NCBI RefSeq assembly: GCF_002929495.1
Contig: NZ_PJJJ01000027.1
Span: 94,138 to 158,137, forward strand
DNA: 64,000 nt
From: Cryobacterium sp. Y82
GTDB lineage: Bacteria; Actinomycetota; Actinomycetes; Actinomycetales; Microbacteriaceae
Reading direction: 5' to 3'
Shown: piece after piece, positions 53,909 through 62,616 of the stretch
How the letters are laid out: each line of letters opens with the position of its first letter
Position numbering within the stretch: position 1 is the first letter of the stretch
Made by a program: the position numbers and the translations under genes
Notes under the pieces: generated by a model
The model's input: only the letters and a program-made list of their open reading frames with translations
The model's database searches: none
What the model was told of the DNA's origin: nothing

Positions 53909-54888
53909 GCTGCGGACTCCTTGTCGGTGTAGAGGTCGTCGAAAGCGACGGAGAGATCGGGGTAGGGGCTCGCGTCCGAGAATGCGACAGCTGCGTCGAC
54001 CTCGGCGAGCGCAGTGGCCTGCAGGCCATCAAGTTCTTCTTCAGAGAACCCCTGCGACGCCAGATACTGCCGGAAAAGCACGATCGGGTCTTTTCTCAGC
54101 CAGGCCTCACGCTCATCGGCGTTCCGGTAGTCCGTGCCTAGCCTCAGCCCTTCGGAGTGCTCGTTATAGCGGTAGGTCATGACCTCCACGAGAGTGGGTC
54201 CGTCGCCGGCGCGCGCCCGAGCCACCGCTGCAGATACCGCGTCGTACACAGCCAGAACGTCTTGCCCTTCTTCAACTTTGATCCCGGGCATCCCGAATCC
54301 GGCGGCACGCTCGGAGATGATGCCCGATGTAACGGTGTGAGCCGGAGTGCTCAGAGCGTACTGGTTGTTCTCGCACAAAAAGATCATCGGGAGGGCCCAC
54401 ACCCCGGCCATGTTCATGGACTCGTACAGGACACCCTGATTGGCTGCTCCGTCACCGAAGAAGGCGAGCGCCACTTTTCCGTTGTTCAGCACCTTCGACG
54501 AAAGGGCTGCTCCATTGGCGATCGGGATGGAAGACCCAACAATGCCGGACTCGCCGAGGCTTCCCACAGCGAAGTCAGCGAGATGCAGCGAGCCGCCCTT
54601 GCCTTTGCAGACCCCCGTTGCCTTGCCTACGAGCTCAGCCATGAGCGGGCCGAGCGGTGAGCCTTTTCCGATGGGGTGCCCATGGCTGCGGTGGTTTCCA
54701 CTCATGTAATCACCGGTGCCGAGGGCCATGGTGGCGCCAACGACCTGCGCCTCCTGCCCGATGCTGGTGTGCACGGTGCCGGGAATGTGGCCTCGTTTCA
54801 CCATCTTGGATGCGCGCTCATCGAACGCTCGGATTCGCAACATTCGCAGCTGCATTTCGCGCAGGGTATCGCGTGCCAATTCGGCCAT
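53905..54888 (-). CDS. 2-oxoacid/acetoin dehydrogenase E1 alpha subunit
   Basis: A 327-residue E1 alpha subunit, AcoA/PdhA type, taken from the ATG at 54888 with AAAGG upstream. The thiamine-diphosphate motif is GDGAANQG followed by LCENNQYALS. GHIPGTVHTSIGQEAQVVG, and GNHRSHGHPIGKGS are characteristic. It is 74 bp downstream of the phosphatase gene; that gap holds a near-perfect 22-bp palindrome, so this part of the operon may have an internal promoter. No E3 gene is present, so a general lipoamide dehydrogenase is presumably shared. Confidence 0.9.
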   Translation of the reverse strand: MAELARDTLREMQLRMLRIRAFDERASKMVKRGHIPGTVHTSIGQEAQVVGATMALGTGDYMSGNHRSHGHPIGKGSPLGPLMAELVGKATGVCKGKGGSLHLADFAVGSLGESGIVGSSIPIANGAALSSKVLNNGKVALAFFGDGAANQGVLYESMNMAGVWALPMIFLCENNQYALSTPAHTVTSGIISERAAGFGMPGIKVEEGQDVLAVYDAVSAAVARARAGDGPTLVEVMTYRYNEHSEGLRLGTDYRNADEREAWLRKDPIVLFRQYLASQGFSEEELDGLQATALAEVDAAVAFSDASPYPDLSVAFDDLYTDKESAA

Positions 54889-54925
54889 TGGAAACCGCCT
54901 TTCTCTCGACGTCTTTGTCTGCGTT

Positions 54926-54947
54926 CGCGAGTGAATATTCATTCGCG
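54926..54947. promoter_or_regulatory. 22-bp near-perfect palindrome before E1 alpha
   Basis: A palindrome with one mismatched pair, centred on TGAATATTCA, lies 37 bp before the E1 alpha start inside the long operon. Its TGAATA half resembles the ACTGAATA element of the other promoters in this region when read in gene orientation. It may be an internal operator. Confidence 0.5.
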
Positions 54948-54962
54948 TTATGAAACTCTATG

Positions 54963-55895
54963 CTACGCACTTCCGGGTTCCACTGCAAGCGATACCGATG
55001 GAACATCAGACCAACCAAGTTGATGCCGTACAGCCGCCGGAATGACATGGTCCACTCGGTCAAGAATGTAGGTCGGCTGATCCGCTGTAGCGGTGCGCGC
55101 CACCGAGTCGAGGTCGGCGTCTCCGGTGAGCACGAGCGCGGAGTCCATCCCGGCATCCACGGCCATTTTCACATCCGTGTAGAGCCGATCACCCGTCATC
55201 AGACACTGCTCTGGCCGTAACCCGAGGGTCGCCATTACCGTCTCGAGCATTATCACGCTGGGCTTCCCCGCATTGGCAACACAGGACACGCCGGTGCACG
55301 CCTCGATCGCCGCGACGATCGCGGCCGCGTCAGGCTCCCCGCGGCCGCCAGGAAAGGGGCAAAAGCGATCCAGATTGGTAGCCACCAGGATCGCATCCCG
55401 CTTCCATAAAGCGTCAAATGCTATTTGAAGCTTGGAATAGTCGAAACTTCGGTCATAGCTCGCCAAGACAATCTCTATCTCGTCCGGGTTGGAAGACGTC
55501 AGGATGCCAGCCTCCCGCAGGGCCGCTATCAGCGGCTGTTCAGCAATCGGGTAAACCGTTTTACCGGGGTGTTCGCGCCTGAGCCAGGCGACCATACTCA
55601 CCACTGAGTTGACGACCTCCTCTGGCGCAACCTGAATGCCAAGTTTCGTGAGCTTGGATACGTACATTGCCCGGTTGAGCGTCGGGTTGTTCGAGAGAAA
55701 CACCACCCGACGTTTCATCTCGCGGAGGTGTGCCAGGAGCTGGAGCGCTCCGGGAAGAAGCTCCTCGCCCAGATAAATGGTGCCGTCCAGGTCGAAGAGA
55801 TACGCGTCGTAGACCCGTTCGGGCAGCGTCTGCGGTGCGTAGTCACGCGTCGACGCCGCGGATAGGCCGACGCTGGTCGCCGTTGTCTCACTCAC
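54963..55895 (-). CDS. HAD-superfamily phosphatase, NagD/AraL type
   Basis: A 310-residue HAD class IIA hydrolase. Motif I is YLFDLDGTIYLG, motif II LSNNPT, motif III lysine in NAGKPS, motif IV MTGDRLYTDVKMA. The long cap between motifs II and III fits NagD, AraL and p-nitrophenyl/phosphoglycolate phosphatases. Its ATG overlaps the FGGY kinase stop. Bacillus subtilis has the analogous neighbours AraL and AraM in its arabinose operon. It may remove toxic phosphorylated intermediates. Confidence 0.88.
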   Translation of the reverse strand: MSETTATSVGLSAASTRDYAPQTLPERVYDAYLFDLDGTIYLGEELLPGALQLLAHLREMKRRVVFLSNNPTLNRAMYVSKLTKLGIQVAPEEVVNSVVSMVAWLRREHPGKTVYPIAEQPLIAALREAGILTSSNPDEIEIVLASYDRSFDYSKLQIAFDALWKRDAILVATNLDRFCPFPGGRGEPDAAAIVAAIEACTGVSCVANAGKPSVIMLETVMATLGLRPEQCLMTGDRLYTDVKMAVDAGMDSALVLTGDADLDSVARTATADQPTYILDRVDHVIPAAVRHQLGWSDVPSVSLAVEPGSA

Positions 55896-57394
55896 GCCAT
55901 CACTTCGATCCGGTCATGGAAAAAGGAGCGGAACGCTGGGTAGATCGCTGCATATCGGCGGTAAAGCGTTTCGTAGTCGTCGGCCGCTGCCTGGCTGGGT
56001 TCGTATCGGAAATCGGTAGCACTCATGGCCTCGGCGGCGTGGCGAATGCTCGGGAATAGTCCCGCCCCGAAGGCCGCGAGCATGCCGGCACCGAGACAGG
56101 TTGTTTCCCTCTGGCGCGACAATACAACGGGTCGGCGCAGAACATCCGCCATTATTTGACACCAGAGTGGGCATTGCGAGCCGCCCCCCATAGCGACGAA
56201 CTCTTTGACCGTGTCCCCCGTTGCTTGCTCAACCTGGTCTTGACTTAGGCGCAGTTCGAATGCAACGCCCTCCAGGATTGCGCGGTAGATGTGGGCGCGA
56301 CGGTGCACGCCCTGGAGGCCAACCATGATGCCGCGGGCCTCATGGTCCCAGTACGGCGTGAGCGCACCGTTCCAGTAGGGGACAACATAAAGGCCGTTAC
56401 TGCCGCGAGGCACGGCCGCCGCTTCCGACTCGAGGTTCGCCTCGACCCCGCCGAGAAACTCCTCCGAGGTATGAATGAACGTATCGATGAACCAGGAGAT
56501 CATGTAGGTACCTGCCCCCACAAAGGTCTCGTACGCAAAGCTGCCCGGTATCGTACCCAGCATCGCTCGATACGCCCGGTCGGGCTGATAGTGGGAGGAA
56601 TACGTTCCTGAGATCAGGCCGGTACCGATATTGAGGTACGCTCGCCCGGGCGCCGCGACCCCCGCGCCGAGGCCGGCGCATTGGCCGTCACCGGCTCCCG
56701 CGACAATGAGCGTGCCGGGAAGCAGGCCGAGAAGCTCGGCGGCATCGACGGTGAGGCCTCCCATGACGTCTCCGGGAGAGTGCAGGGTCGATAGTTGAGA
56801 GCGATCGAGACCGAGGTGCGTCAGGACGGCTGCGTCGTAGTCGCCGGTTCGAATGTCTACGAGGCCAGTGGGGTCCATACTCGCCGTCGAGGTCGCCCAG
56901 AGGCCGGTCATGCGGTGAACCAGATAGCCATGCACCTCGACGACGTGCGCCGTGCGACGCAAATTCTCGGGTTCGTGCTCGGCCATCCATAGCAATTTGT
57001 AGTACGAAACGGTGGTGTTCGGTGGCTTACCCGTGCGGTCATGCACACGGGTAGAACCAAATCGGTCCACTTGTTCGCCAGCCCTGGAATCGAGCCACAG
57101 TATCGCGGGCCTCACGGCTTCGCCATCGTCGTCGAGGCAGACGAAACTCTCGCGCTGGTGGGTCACGCTGAGGGAAACGACACGGCTGATGTCGAGTCCC
57201 GCGACGGCACCGCGCACTGCGCTTTGCATAGCTGTCCACCATTGGCGCGGATCCTGTTCGCCGCGGCCCGGTGCGGGGATGCTCAAGTCCAGCTCGGCCC
57301 GCCCGCTGGCCACCTCGGTGCCATCCGTGTTCCAGACACTCGCTTTCGCGCCGGTGGTCGAGCAGTCCACCGCGATGACCACGCGATCACTCAT
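55892..57394 (-). CDS. FGGY-family carbohydrate kinase, xylulokinase-like
   Basis: A 500-residue FGGY kinase. It starts DRVVIAVDCSTTGAKASVW (phosphate-1 loop) and has LSVTHQRESFV, AILWLDSRAGEQ, the catalytic Asp in AGAGDGQCAGLG, and the C-terminal AMGGGSQCPLWCQIMADVL adenosine motif. Its ATG overlaps the AraM-type stop, and its stop overlaps the HAD start. Its divergence from the GlpK-like kinase in the same operon implies a different substrate or step, probably the first phosphorylation of the imported sugar or polyol. Confidence 0.9.
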   Translation of the reverse strand: MSDRVVIAVDCSTTGAKASVWNTDGTEVASGRAELDLSIPAPGRGEQDPRQWWTAMQSAVRGAVAGLDISRVVSLSVTHQRESFVCLDDDGEAVRPAILWLDSRAGEQVDRFGSTRVHDRTGKPPNTTVSYYKLLWMAEHEPENLRRTAHVVEVHGYLVHRMTGLWATSTASMDPTGLVDIRTGDYDAAVLTHLGLDRSQLSTLHSPGDVMGGLTVDAAELLGLLPGTLIVAGAGDGQCAGLGAGVAAPGRAYLNIGTGLISGTYSSHYQPDRAYRAMLGTIPGSFAYETFVGAGTYMISWFIDTFIHTSEEFLGGVEANLESEAAAVPRGSNGLYVVPYWNGALTPYWDHEARGIMVGLQGVHRRAHIYRAILEGVAFELRLSQDQVEQATGDTVKEFVAMGGGSQCPLWCQIMADVLRRPVVLSRQRETTCLGAGMLAAFGAGLFPSIRHAAEAMSATDFRYEPSQAAADDYETLYRRYAAIYPAFRSFFHDRIEVMA

Positions 57395-58833
57395 GATGTT
57401 GGCTCACTCTCCGTCTGAAAGGCCTGTTCAATCACTGCATCCACGTCGGCCGACGTCCACCACCCGAGCAGGAAGAGCAAGTCAATGACAGTAAAGCGAT
57501 CGCGCATGAAAAGACAGTTCGCTACGGCCCACCGCCAGATATCCGGGGTCACCCAGTCCACAAGGCCCCCCGGCGTGGTCGGTGAGCCAGCGGCGAGAAG
57601 ACCGGCAGACAACGACGCGGGCGTGGGAACCGTGGCAGCGATAGCGACACCATCCGCGACAACATTGGCGACAAGGCCTTTCATTCGCTCGGGGTCGGCG
57701 TTCCACGCTTCGATCTTGCGCGCGTAATCGGACCAGCATTCCTCACCGCGACCGCCTGTCTCGTCGCACACATCAAACGCTCGCTTCACCAGCTGCTCGA
57801 GGTCGCTCGCTGCGGGGAAACGGAGGGTGATCTCACCCTCGGCGACTCGGCGGCGCAAGAGGTCCCATGCTGCGGACGCAACCTGAGTTGCAACGCCAAC
57901 CTGAGCTCCATGGAGGCCGGTCGGTAAATTGTGGGCTGCGGCGTACATGTCGAGCATATGCGAGACGACATGCTCAACACCGGAGAGGCAGGCCGTGGTA
58001 CCCGCAATTCCTGTGCCCATTCCGCGGATAGCGAGCATCCGCGTGAGGTCGAGCACAGCTCCAGGTGCACCCTCGGAGAGACCGTCTGCCCAGGTGGCGG
58101 GGTCTCCCGCGAACTCGAGCAGAAAATCCCGCGGAGTCAGCCGGAAACTGTTGTCGAAGCCCAGGCGGTTGGCGAGATCCCAGTCGGCAGGAGCGGTATA
58201 GAGCGAAAGCACCTCACCGAAACCAGCAGTGTTCATGGCAACGGGGGCGTCTGCGATTGTCGTCGTGTCGGCGAGCACTACGTCGGGCCACCGGGACGGG
58301 ATGGTGCGCTTCACCCCATTGCGCAAGACCACCGAGACGTTGTCGGTAAAGCCATCGACAGATGCTGCGGTCTGCACGATCACGAGCGGGATCCCACCGA
58401 GGCGGTCGGTCGCCACCTTCCCGATGTCGGAGATAGTGCCGCTACCGATCGCAACGGCGCAGTCATACCCTTTAATTGCCGCCGTGGCAGTCTCGAGCGC
58501 TTTTTCGTCGGCGTGCAGCTGTCCCCCATGGCCAAGCACGACAACGTCCACCACGAACGCTTCGGCAAGGAGCAGGCACAGTTGCTGTTTCAGATCGCGG
58601 CCGTCGCGCAGAATGGCCGTCTCGTCGACCAGCACTGCGACTCGGCGCGTTTCCGTTGGCCCTTTCGGTATCAGGCCTTTCACTGCGGAGACTAAATCGA
58701 AGCTTGCTTCGGGTGAAATCACCAGTGAGCGGATGCCGAGCGGCACCAGTTCGGCCGCGTCGGCTGTTGAGGCGATGACCGCGCGGATCGCGTCGAGGTC
58801 GGTGGGATCGGTGATTGCGGCGAATGTACTCAT
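57391..58833 (-). CDS. AraM/EgsA-type sn-glycerol-1-phosphate dehydrogenase family
   Basis: A 480-residue NAD(P)-dependent, metal-dependent alcohol dehydrogenase of the glycerol-1-phosphate dehydrogenase group. Signatures are GSGTISDIGK (130-139), TAASVDGFTDNVSVVLRNGVK, and histidines 288/292 and 308 (SGVEHVVSH; GLHGAQVG). The Asp normally in the GFGD metal motif is Glu207 (GFGEVLS). AraM interconverts glycerol 1-phosphate and dihydroxyacetone phosphate. Here it probably oxidises a phosphorylated polyol. Its start overlaps the permease stop (ATGA), and it is longer than AraM (about 394). Confidence 0.88.
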   Translation of the reverse strand: MSTFAAITDPTDLDAIRAVIASTADAAELVPLGIRSLVISPEASFDLVSAVKGLIPKGPTETRRVAVLVDETAILRDGRDLKQQLCLLLAEAFVVDVVVLGHGGQLHADEKALETATAAIKGYDCAVAIGSGTISDIGKVATDRLGGIPLVIVQTAASVDGFTDNVSVVLRNGVKRTIPSRWPDVVLADTTTIADAPVAMNTAGFGEVLSLYTAPADWDLANRLGFDNSFRLTPRDFLLEFAGDPATWADGLSEGAPGAVLDLTRMLAIRGMGTGIAGTTACLSGVEHVVSHMLDMYAAAHNLPTGLHGAQVGVATQVASAAWDLLRRRVAEGEITLRFPAASDLEQLVKRAFDVCDETGGRGEECWSDYARKIEAWNADPERMKGLVANVVADGVAIAATVPTPASLSAGLLAAGSPTTPGGLVDWVTPDIWRWAVANCLFMRDRFTVIDLLFLLGWWTSADVDAVIEQAFQTESEPTS

Positions 58834-59867
58834 GTGTGTCTTCTGCTCGACTTTCGGTCGGTGAGCACCGCGGCGGCGATAACGGCGCCAATAACGACGG
58901 GCTGGAGGTTGGCGGAGACGTTCAGGAGCGACATTCCGTTATTCAGGACTCCGATTATGAGGAGTCCGACGAACGTGCCCAAAAGGCTGCCCGAGCCGCC
59001 AGAAAGGCTGGCACCGCCGATGACCACTACGGCGATAACGTTCAGAAGGTCAGCAGCGCCAGCGGTGGGCTGAGCGGAGTCGAGTCGTGATGTCACCAGT
59101 AGACCGGCTATCGCGGCGAGTAATCCGGCGATAGTGTAGACCAAGATTTTGGCGCGGCGCACGGGAAGTCCGGAAAGGCGAGCAACTTCCTCGTTTCCAC
59201 CGATCGCGTAGAGCGCACGGCCCGACGGCCTGAACTTGAGCCAGAATGCCGCAATAGCAAATATCGCGACGAGAATGACGCCCTCAATAGGAAGGCCGAG
59301 AACGCTCGTAGCCGTAACCGCAATGAACCAGTCGGGGAACCCCGTGATTGGGTTGCCATTCGTGATGAACAACGCGAGGCCAGCCGCTGCTGACATAGTT
59401 GCCAGCGTTGCGATGAACGGCTGCAGTTTGCCGTAGGCGGTAAGGATGCCGTTGATGAGACCGACGAGGGCACCCACGACGAGGCCAGCGAGGAGCGCAA
59501 CCTCGAACGGCCACCCGGCCATTTTGTACATGGCGGCCATGGACATCGAACTGAGCGCCAGCACGGAGCCAACGGAGAGGTCGATACCGCCCAGGAGGAT
59601 GATCAGGAGCGCTCCGACCGACATAACGCCGACAGCTGAAACCTGGCTCAGGATATTGAGCAGGTTGCGAGGGGTCAGGAAGTACTCGGAGAGGAATGAG
59701 AGCGCGACGAAGATGACGATCAGGCCGATCAGGGGACCGGGAATTTGGCTCATTGTTCGCCGGAACCGACCGGTGTTGTCGGACGTAACAGACGGCGGCG
59801 CGACCGCGCCGTGGGCAGGAGTAGCGTCTGGCCGAGGTGGTGTGACGTTGCGGTCGACTATGGCCAT
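58830..59867 (-). CDS. Ribose-type ABC transporter permease
   Basis: A 345-residue RbsC-family permease with a hydrophilic N-terminus of about 45 residues, the motif LIILLGGIDLSVGSVLAL, and VVVIGGASLSGGSGSLLG. It is 3 bp from the ATPase gene, and this transporter has only one permease, presumably a homodimer, unlike the two-permease system at 38-42 kb. Confidence 0.92.
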   Translation of the reverse strand: MAIVDRNVTPPRPDATPAHGAVAPPSVTSDNTGRFRRTMSQIPGPLIGLIVIFVALSFLSEYFLTPRNLLNILSQVSAVGVMSVGALLIILLGGIDLSVGSVLALSSMSMAAMYKMAGWPFEVALLAGLVVGALVGLINGILTAYGKLQPFIATLATMSAAAGLALFITNGNPITGFPDWFIAVTATSVLGLPIEGVILVAIFAIAAFWLKFRPSGRALYAIGGNEEVARLSGLPVRRAKILVYTIAGLLAAIAGLLVTSRLDSAQPTAGAADLLNVIAVVVIGGASLSGGSGSLLGTFVGLLIIGVLNNGMSLLNVSANLQPVVIGAVIAAAVLTDRKSSRRHT

Positions 59868-59870
59868 GGT

Positions 59871-61481
59871 TCAGTTCTCCTGTGTTCTCATCGGCGTTTG
59901 ATACTCTGCTTCGCCGTCGATCGGCGACTCGAGTGGGGATTCTTTTGGCACGTTGCTGAGCGCAAGGGCCATGACTACTTCCGGTGTCGCGTCCGCGCGG
60001 TCGAGAATCGCACGCTGGAGGCCACCTGACATCACGAGCACGCGGTGCGACAGGCCGAGTACTTCTTCAAGTTCTGATGAGACGACGATGACGCCGACAC
60101 CGGTTTCGGCTAGCGCTCTGATGGTCTCGTAGATCGTCATCTTCGCCCCGACGTCGACGCCCCTGGTGGGCTCGTCGAGAATGAGCACCTTGGGCTCGTT
60201 CACCAGCCACTTCGCCAGCAGCACCTTCTGCTGATTCCCGCCAGAGAGAGACCCTACGGGGATGTCGAGCCGTCCGCGGATGTCGAGGAAGTCTCGTAGC
60301 TTGTTCGCGGTGGCCGTCACCTTCTTCTTGGTGATGATTCCGGCAGAGCTTAACTTTTTCTCCCACGGAAGGGTGATGTTTTCGGCGCCGGTTCGGTCCA
60401 GGTTGAGACCTTGGCCCTTCCGATCTTCGGGAACCATCGCGATCCCTGCGTCGATGCCCGACCGTGGGTTTTTGATGTGAACGACCTCGCCGCGCACGCT
60501 GATCTCGCCCGCGTCGGCCTGGTCCGCCCCCGCGATGGTGCGCACCACCTCGGTCCGGCCAGCTCCCACGAGTCCAGCAAAACCGAATATTTCACCCCGC
60601 CGAACATCGAAGTCGATGCCCGCGAATACCCCAGCCTTGCTCAGTCCTTTGACAGACAGTGCGATCTCGCCAGTAGCGGCCTGTGGTGCCCGGTGGGCGA
60701 AGACGAAGTCGCGGCCAACCATTGCTTTGACCATTTCGTCTTTGGTGATCTCACTTGCTGGCCAATTTCCCACCAACGCGCCGTCCCTGAGGCACACGAT
60801 CGTATCCGCGACTTCTTTGATCTCTTCCAGGCGATGGGAGATGTACACGATTCCAACGCCCCGTTGTCTCAAAGCTGCAATTTGAGCGAAAACGTGCTGG
60901 GTTTCGGATTGTCCGAGTGAAGCCGAGGGCTCGTCGAAAATGATGTATTTCGGTTCTCGAGAGAGGGCACGTGCGATCTCAATTTCCTGCTGCGCCGCGA
61001 TGGAAAGCCCTGCAACGGGGCGGCGCGGGTCTGTCTGGGAACCGACGAGCTCGAGATATTCTTTCGCCTCGTCGTTGATGCGATTTCGGTCAATCACTCC
61101 TCGGCGCCGAGGTAGCCGCCCAATGAAAATGTTTTCCGCTACCGACAGCTCCGGAACCATACGAATCTCTTGATGGATAAGCGCAACGCCGTGTTTCAAT
61201 GCGTCTGAAGGCCGAGCTGGTTCGTAGGGAACACCGTCAATGGTCATCGAGCCCCCATTGGCTTCCACTATGCCCGCGATGATGGACGACGTCGTCGACT
61301 TGCCGGCCCCGTTCTCGCCGATGAGTCCGATGACGGTTCCGGGCCGCAGCGTCATGTCGACGTCCTTGAGCACGGAAATTCCCCAGTAGCTTTTCGAGAG
61401 CCCGGTGCAAATGAGACCCGCAGAATCTCCGCGTGCCTGGCCGTCGTCAATTGTCTGTTCTAGTGTCTCTACCACTGTCAT
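59871..61481 (-). CDS. Ribose-type ABC transporter ATP-binding protein (tandem domains)
   Basis: A 536-residue RbsA-like ATPase, started at the ATG at 61481; the longer frame would enter the binding-protein gene. Domain 1 has GENGAGKSTTSSI and a Walker B FDEPSASLGQ. Domain 2 has GLVGAGRTEVVRTIAG, SLSGGNQQKVLLAKW and ILDEPTRGVDVGAK. Glu at the second Walker B is kept, in contrast with the paralogue at 39159. It energises import by the adjacent permease. Confidence 0.92.
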   Translation of the reverse strand: MTVVETLEQTIDDGQARGDSAGLICTGLSKSYWGISVLKDVDMTLRPGTVIGLIGENGAGKSTTSSIIAGIVEANGGSMTIDGVPYEPARPSDALKHGVALIHQEIRMVPELSVAENIFIGRLPRRRGVIDRNRINDEAKEYLELVGSQTDPRRPVAGLSIAAQQEIEIARALSREPKYIIFDEPSASLGQSETQHVFAQIAALRQRGVGIVYISHRLEEIKEVADTIVCLRDGALVGNWPASEITKDEMVKAMVGRDFVFAHRAPQAATGEIALSVKGLSKAGVFAGIDFDVRRGEIFGFAGLVGAGRTEVVRTIAGADQADAGEISVRGEVVHIKNPRSGIDAGIAMVPEDRKGQGLNLDRTGAENITLPWEKKLSSAGIITKKKVTATANKLRDFLDIRGRLDIPVGSLSGGNQQKVLLAKWLVNEPKVLILDEPTRGVDVGAKMTIYETIRALAETGVGVIVVSSELEEVLGLSHRVLVMSGGLQRAILDRADATPEVVMALALSNVPKESPLESPIDGEAEYQTPMRTQEN

Positions 61482-61504
61482 CCATTCATCGCGATCGGAA
61501 TAGG

Positions 61505-61549
61505 ACCGGTGGGAGACATTCCAACGAAGTCTGGACATCTCCCACCGGT
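61505..61549 (-). terminator. Intra-operon hairpin after the binding-protein gene
   Basis: ACCGGTGGGAGA (61505-61516) and TCTCCCACCGGT (61538-61549) form a perfect 12-bp stem with a 21-nt loop, 11 bp after the binding-protein stop and 23 bp before the ATPase start. No T-tract follows. As at 41786-41820, it may cap the highly expressed binding-protein message. Confidence 0.7.
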
Positions 61550-61560
61550 GATATGTTCGA

Positions 61561-62568
61561 TTACTTGAAGTCAGGGCCGTAGAACTTTGCGGGATCGTTT
61601 TCAGCAACGTTCTCGCTGGTGACGAGCACCGTGTCCTGATACTGGAGTTCGGGAATGTCGCTACCGTTTCCCTCGGCAATCTTCACCGCATCCTGCACGG
61701 ACATTTGCCCCATGAGATACGGCTGCTGGGCCATTGTGGCCTGGGTGAGTCCGTCTGCGACCGCCGTGAACATCGTCGGGAATCCGTCGATACCCACAAA
61801 GACCAGGCCGGAGCGGCCCTCCTGCTGCGCTGCCTTAGCTGCGCCCAGAGCCATGGCGTCGCTTTCGCCGAAAATTCCCTTCAAATTGGGATTTGCCGTC
61901 AGGATGTTCTGTGCGGCAGTGAATGCCTTGGTCTCGTCCCACCCGGCTGATTCCTGACCGACAACTTTGACGTCGGGATAGTTCGCCAGTGCGTTCGCGC
62001 AGCCTTCGCTGCGCTGCAACTCCGCAGTGGAGCCAAGCGGGCCTTGGAGAATTGCTATGTCGCCCGCGCCACCGATCTGGTCAAACATCCAGGTGCACAG
62101 CTTCTCGGCTGCCGCGACACTGTCCGTCGCGATGTACGTTGCAAGTTTTCCGTTGCCAGACTCCGGCTTTTGGTCGACGGCGATGATGGGAATACCGGCG
62201 TCGTTGGCCAGCTTGACGCCGGCTGCAGCTGACGTCGCGTCCTGGGCGATGAAAATGATCACGTCAACCTGCTGGGTGATCAGATCCTGAACCTGGTTGA
62301 CCTGCTGACCGGAATTGTTATTGGCGGAGAGCGTGACGAGCTTGTAACCGGCCTCGTCCGCAGCCTGCTCCATTCCGTCTACGGCCGCGACATAGAAAAG
62401 CGACTTTTGGTCCGCGACCGCGATGCCAATCGTTTTGCCATTGTCGCTGCCGTCACCGACGTTGGCTGCTGGGACGACAGTTGGGCTGCAGCCGGTGAAG
62501 AGGAGAGCCGCCGACAACGCGGCTGCAGTGACGATCATACATTTTGGACGAAATTTGATGCTGTGCAT
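61561..62568 (-). CDS. Ribose-type substrate-binding lipoprotein
   Basis: A 335-residue RbsB-like binding protein with signal peptide and lipobox (LLFTGC); AAGGGAG lies 8 nt before the ATG. Segments such as GIAVADQKSLFYVAAVDGMEQ, DVIIFIAQDATSAAAGVKLAN and GIFGESDAMALGAAKA match Peripla_BP_4. It is the first gene of the 13-gene operon, with a TATTCAGT element 40 bp upstream. The Asp/Gln-rich pocket is compatible with a polyol or small sugar; the ligand is unknown. Confidence 0.92.
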   Translation of the reverse strand: MHSIKFRPKCMIVTAAALSAALLFTGCSPTVVPAANVGDGSDNGKTIGIAVADQKSLFYVAAVDGMEQAADEAGYKLVTLSANNNSGQQVNQVQDLITQQVDVIIFIAQDATSAAAGVKLANDAGIPIIAVDQKPESGNGKLATYIATDSVAAAEKLCTWMFDQIGGAGDIAILQGPLGSTAELQRSEGCANALANYPDVKVVGQESAGWDETKAFTAAQNILTANPNLKGIFGESDAMALGAAKAAQQEGRSGLVFVGIDGFPTMFTAVADGLTQATMAQQPYLMGQMSVQDAVKIAEGNGSDIPELQYQDTVLVTSENVAENDPAKFYGPDFK

Positions 62569-62608
62569 GGGTTTCTCCCTTGAAACTACTCACGGTTTGG
62601 TGTATATT

Positions 62609-62616
62609 TATTCAGT
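62609..62616. promoter_or_regulatory. TATTCAGT element upstream of the 13-gene operon
   Basis: TATTCAGT (62609-62616), within an AT-rich TGTATATTTATTCAGTAG segment, lies 40 bp before the binding-protein start. It matches copies at 43041 and 44445 in orientation and distance. It overlaps the likely promoter. Confidence 0.55.
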
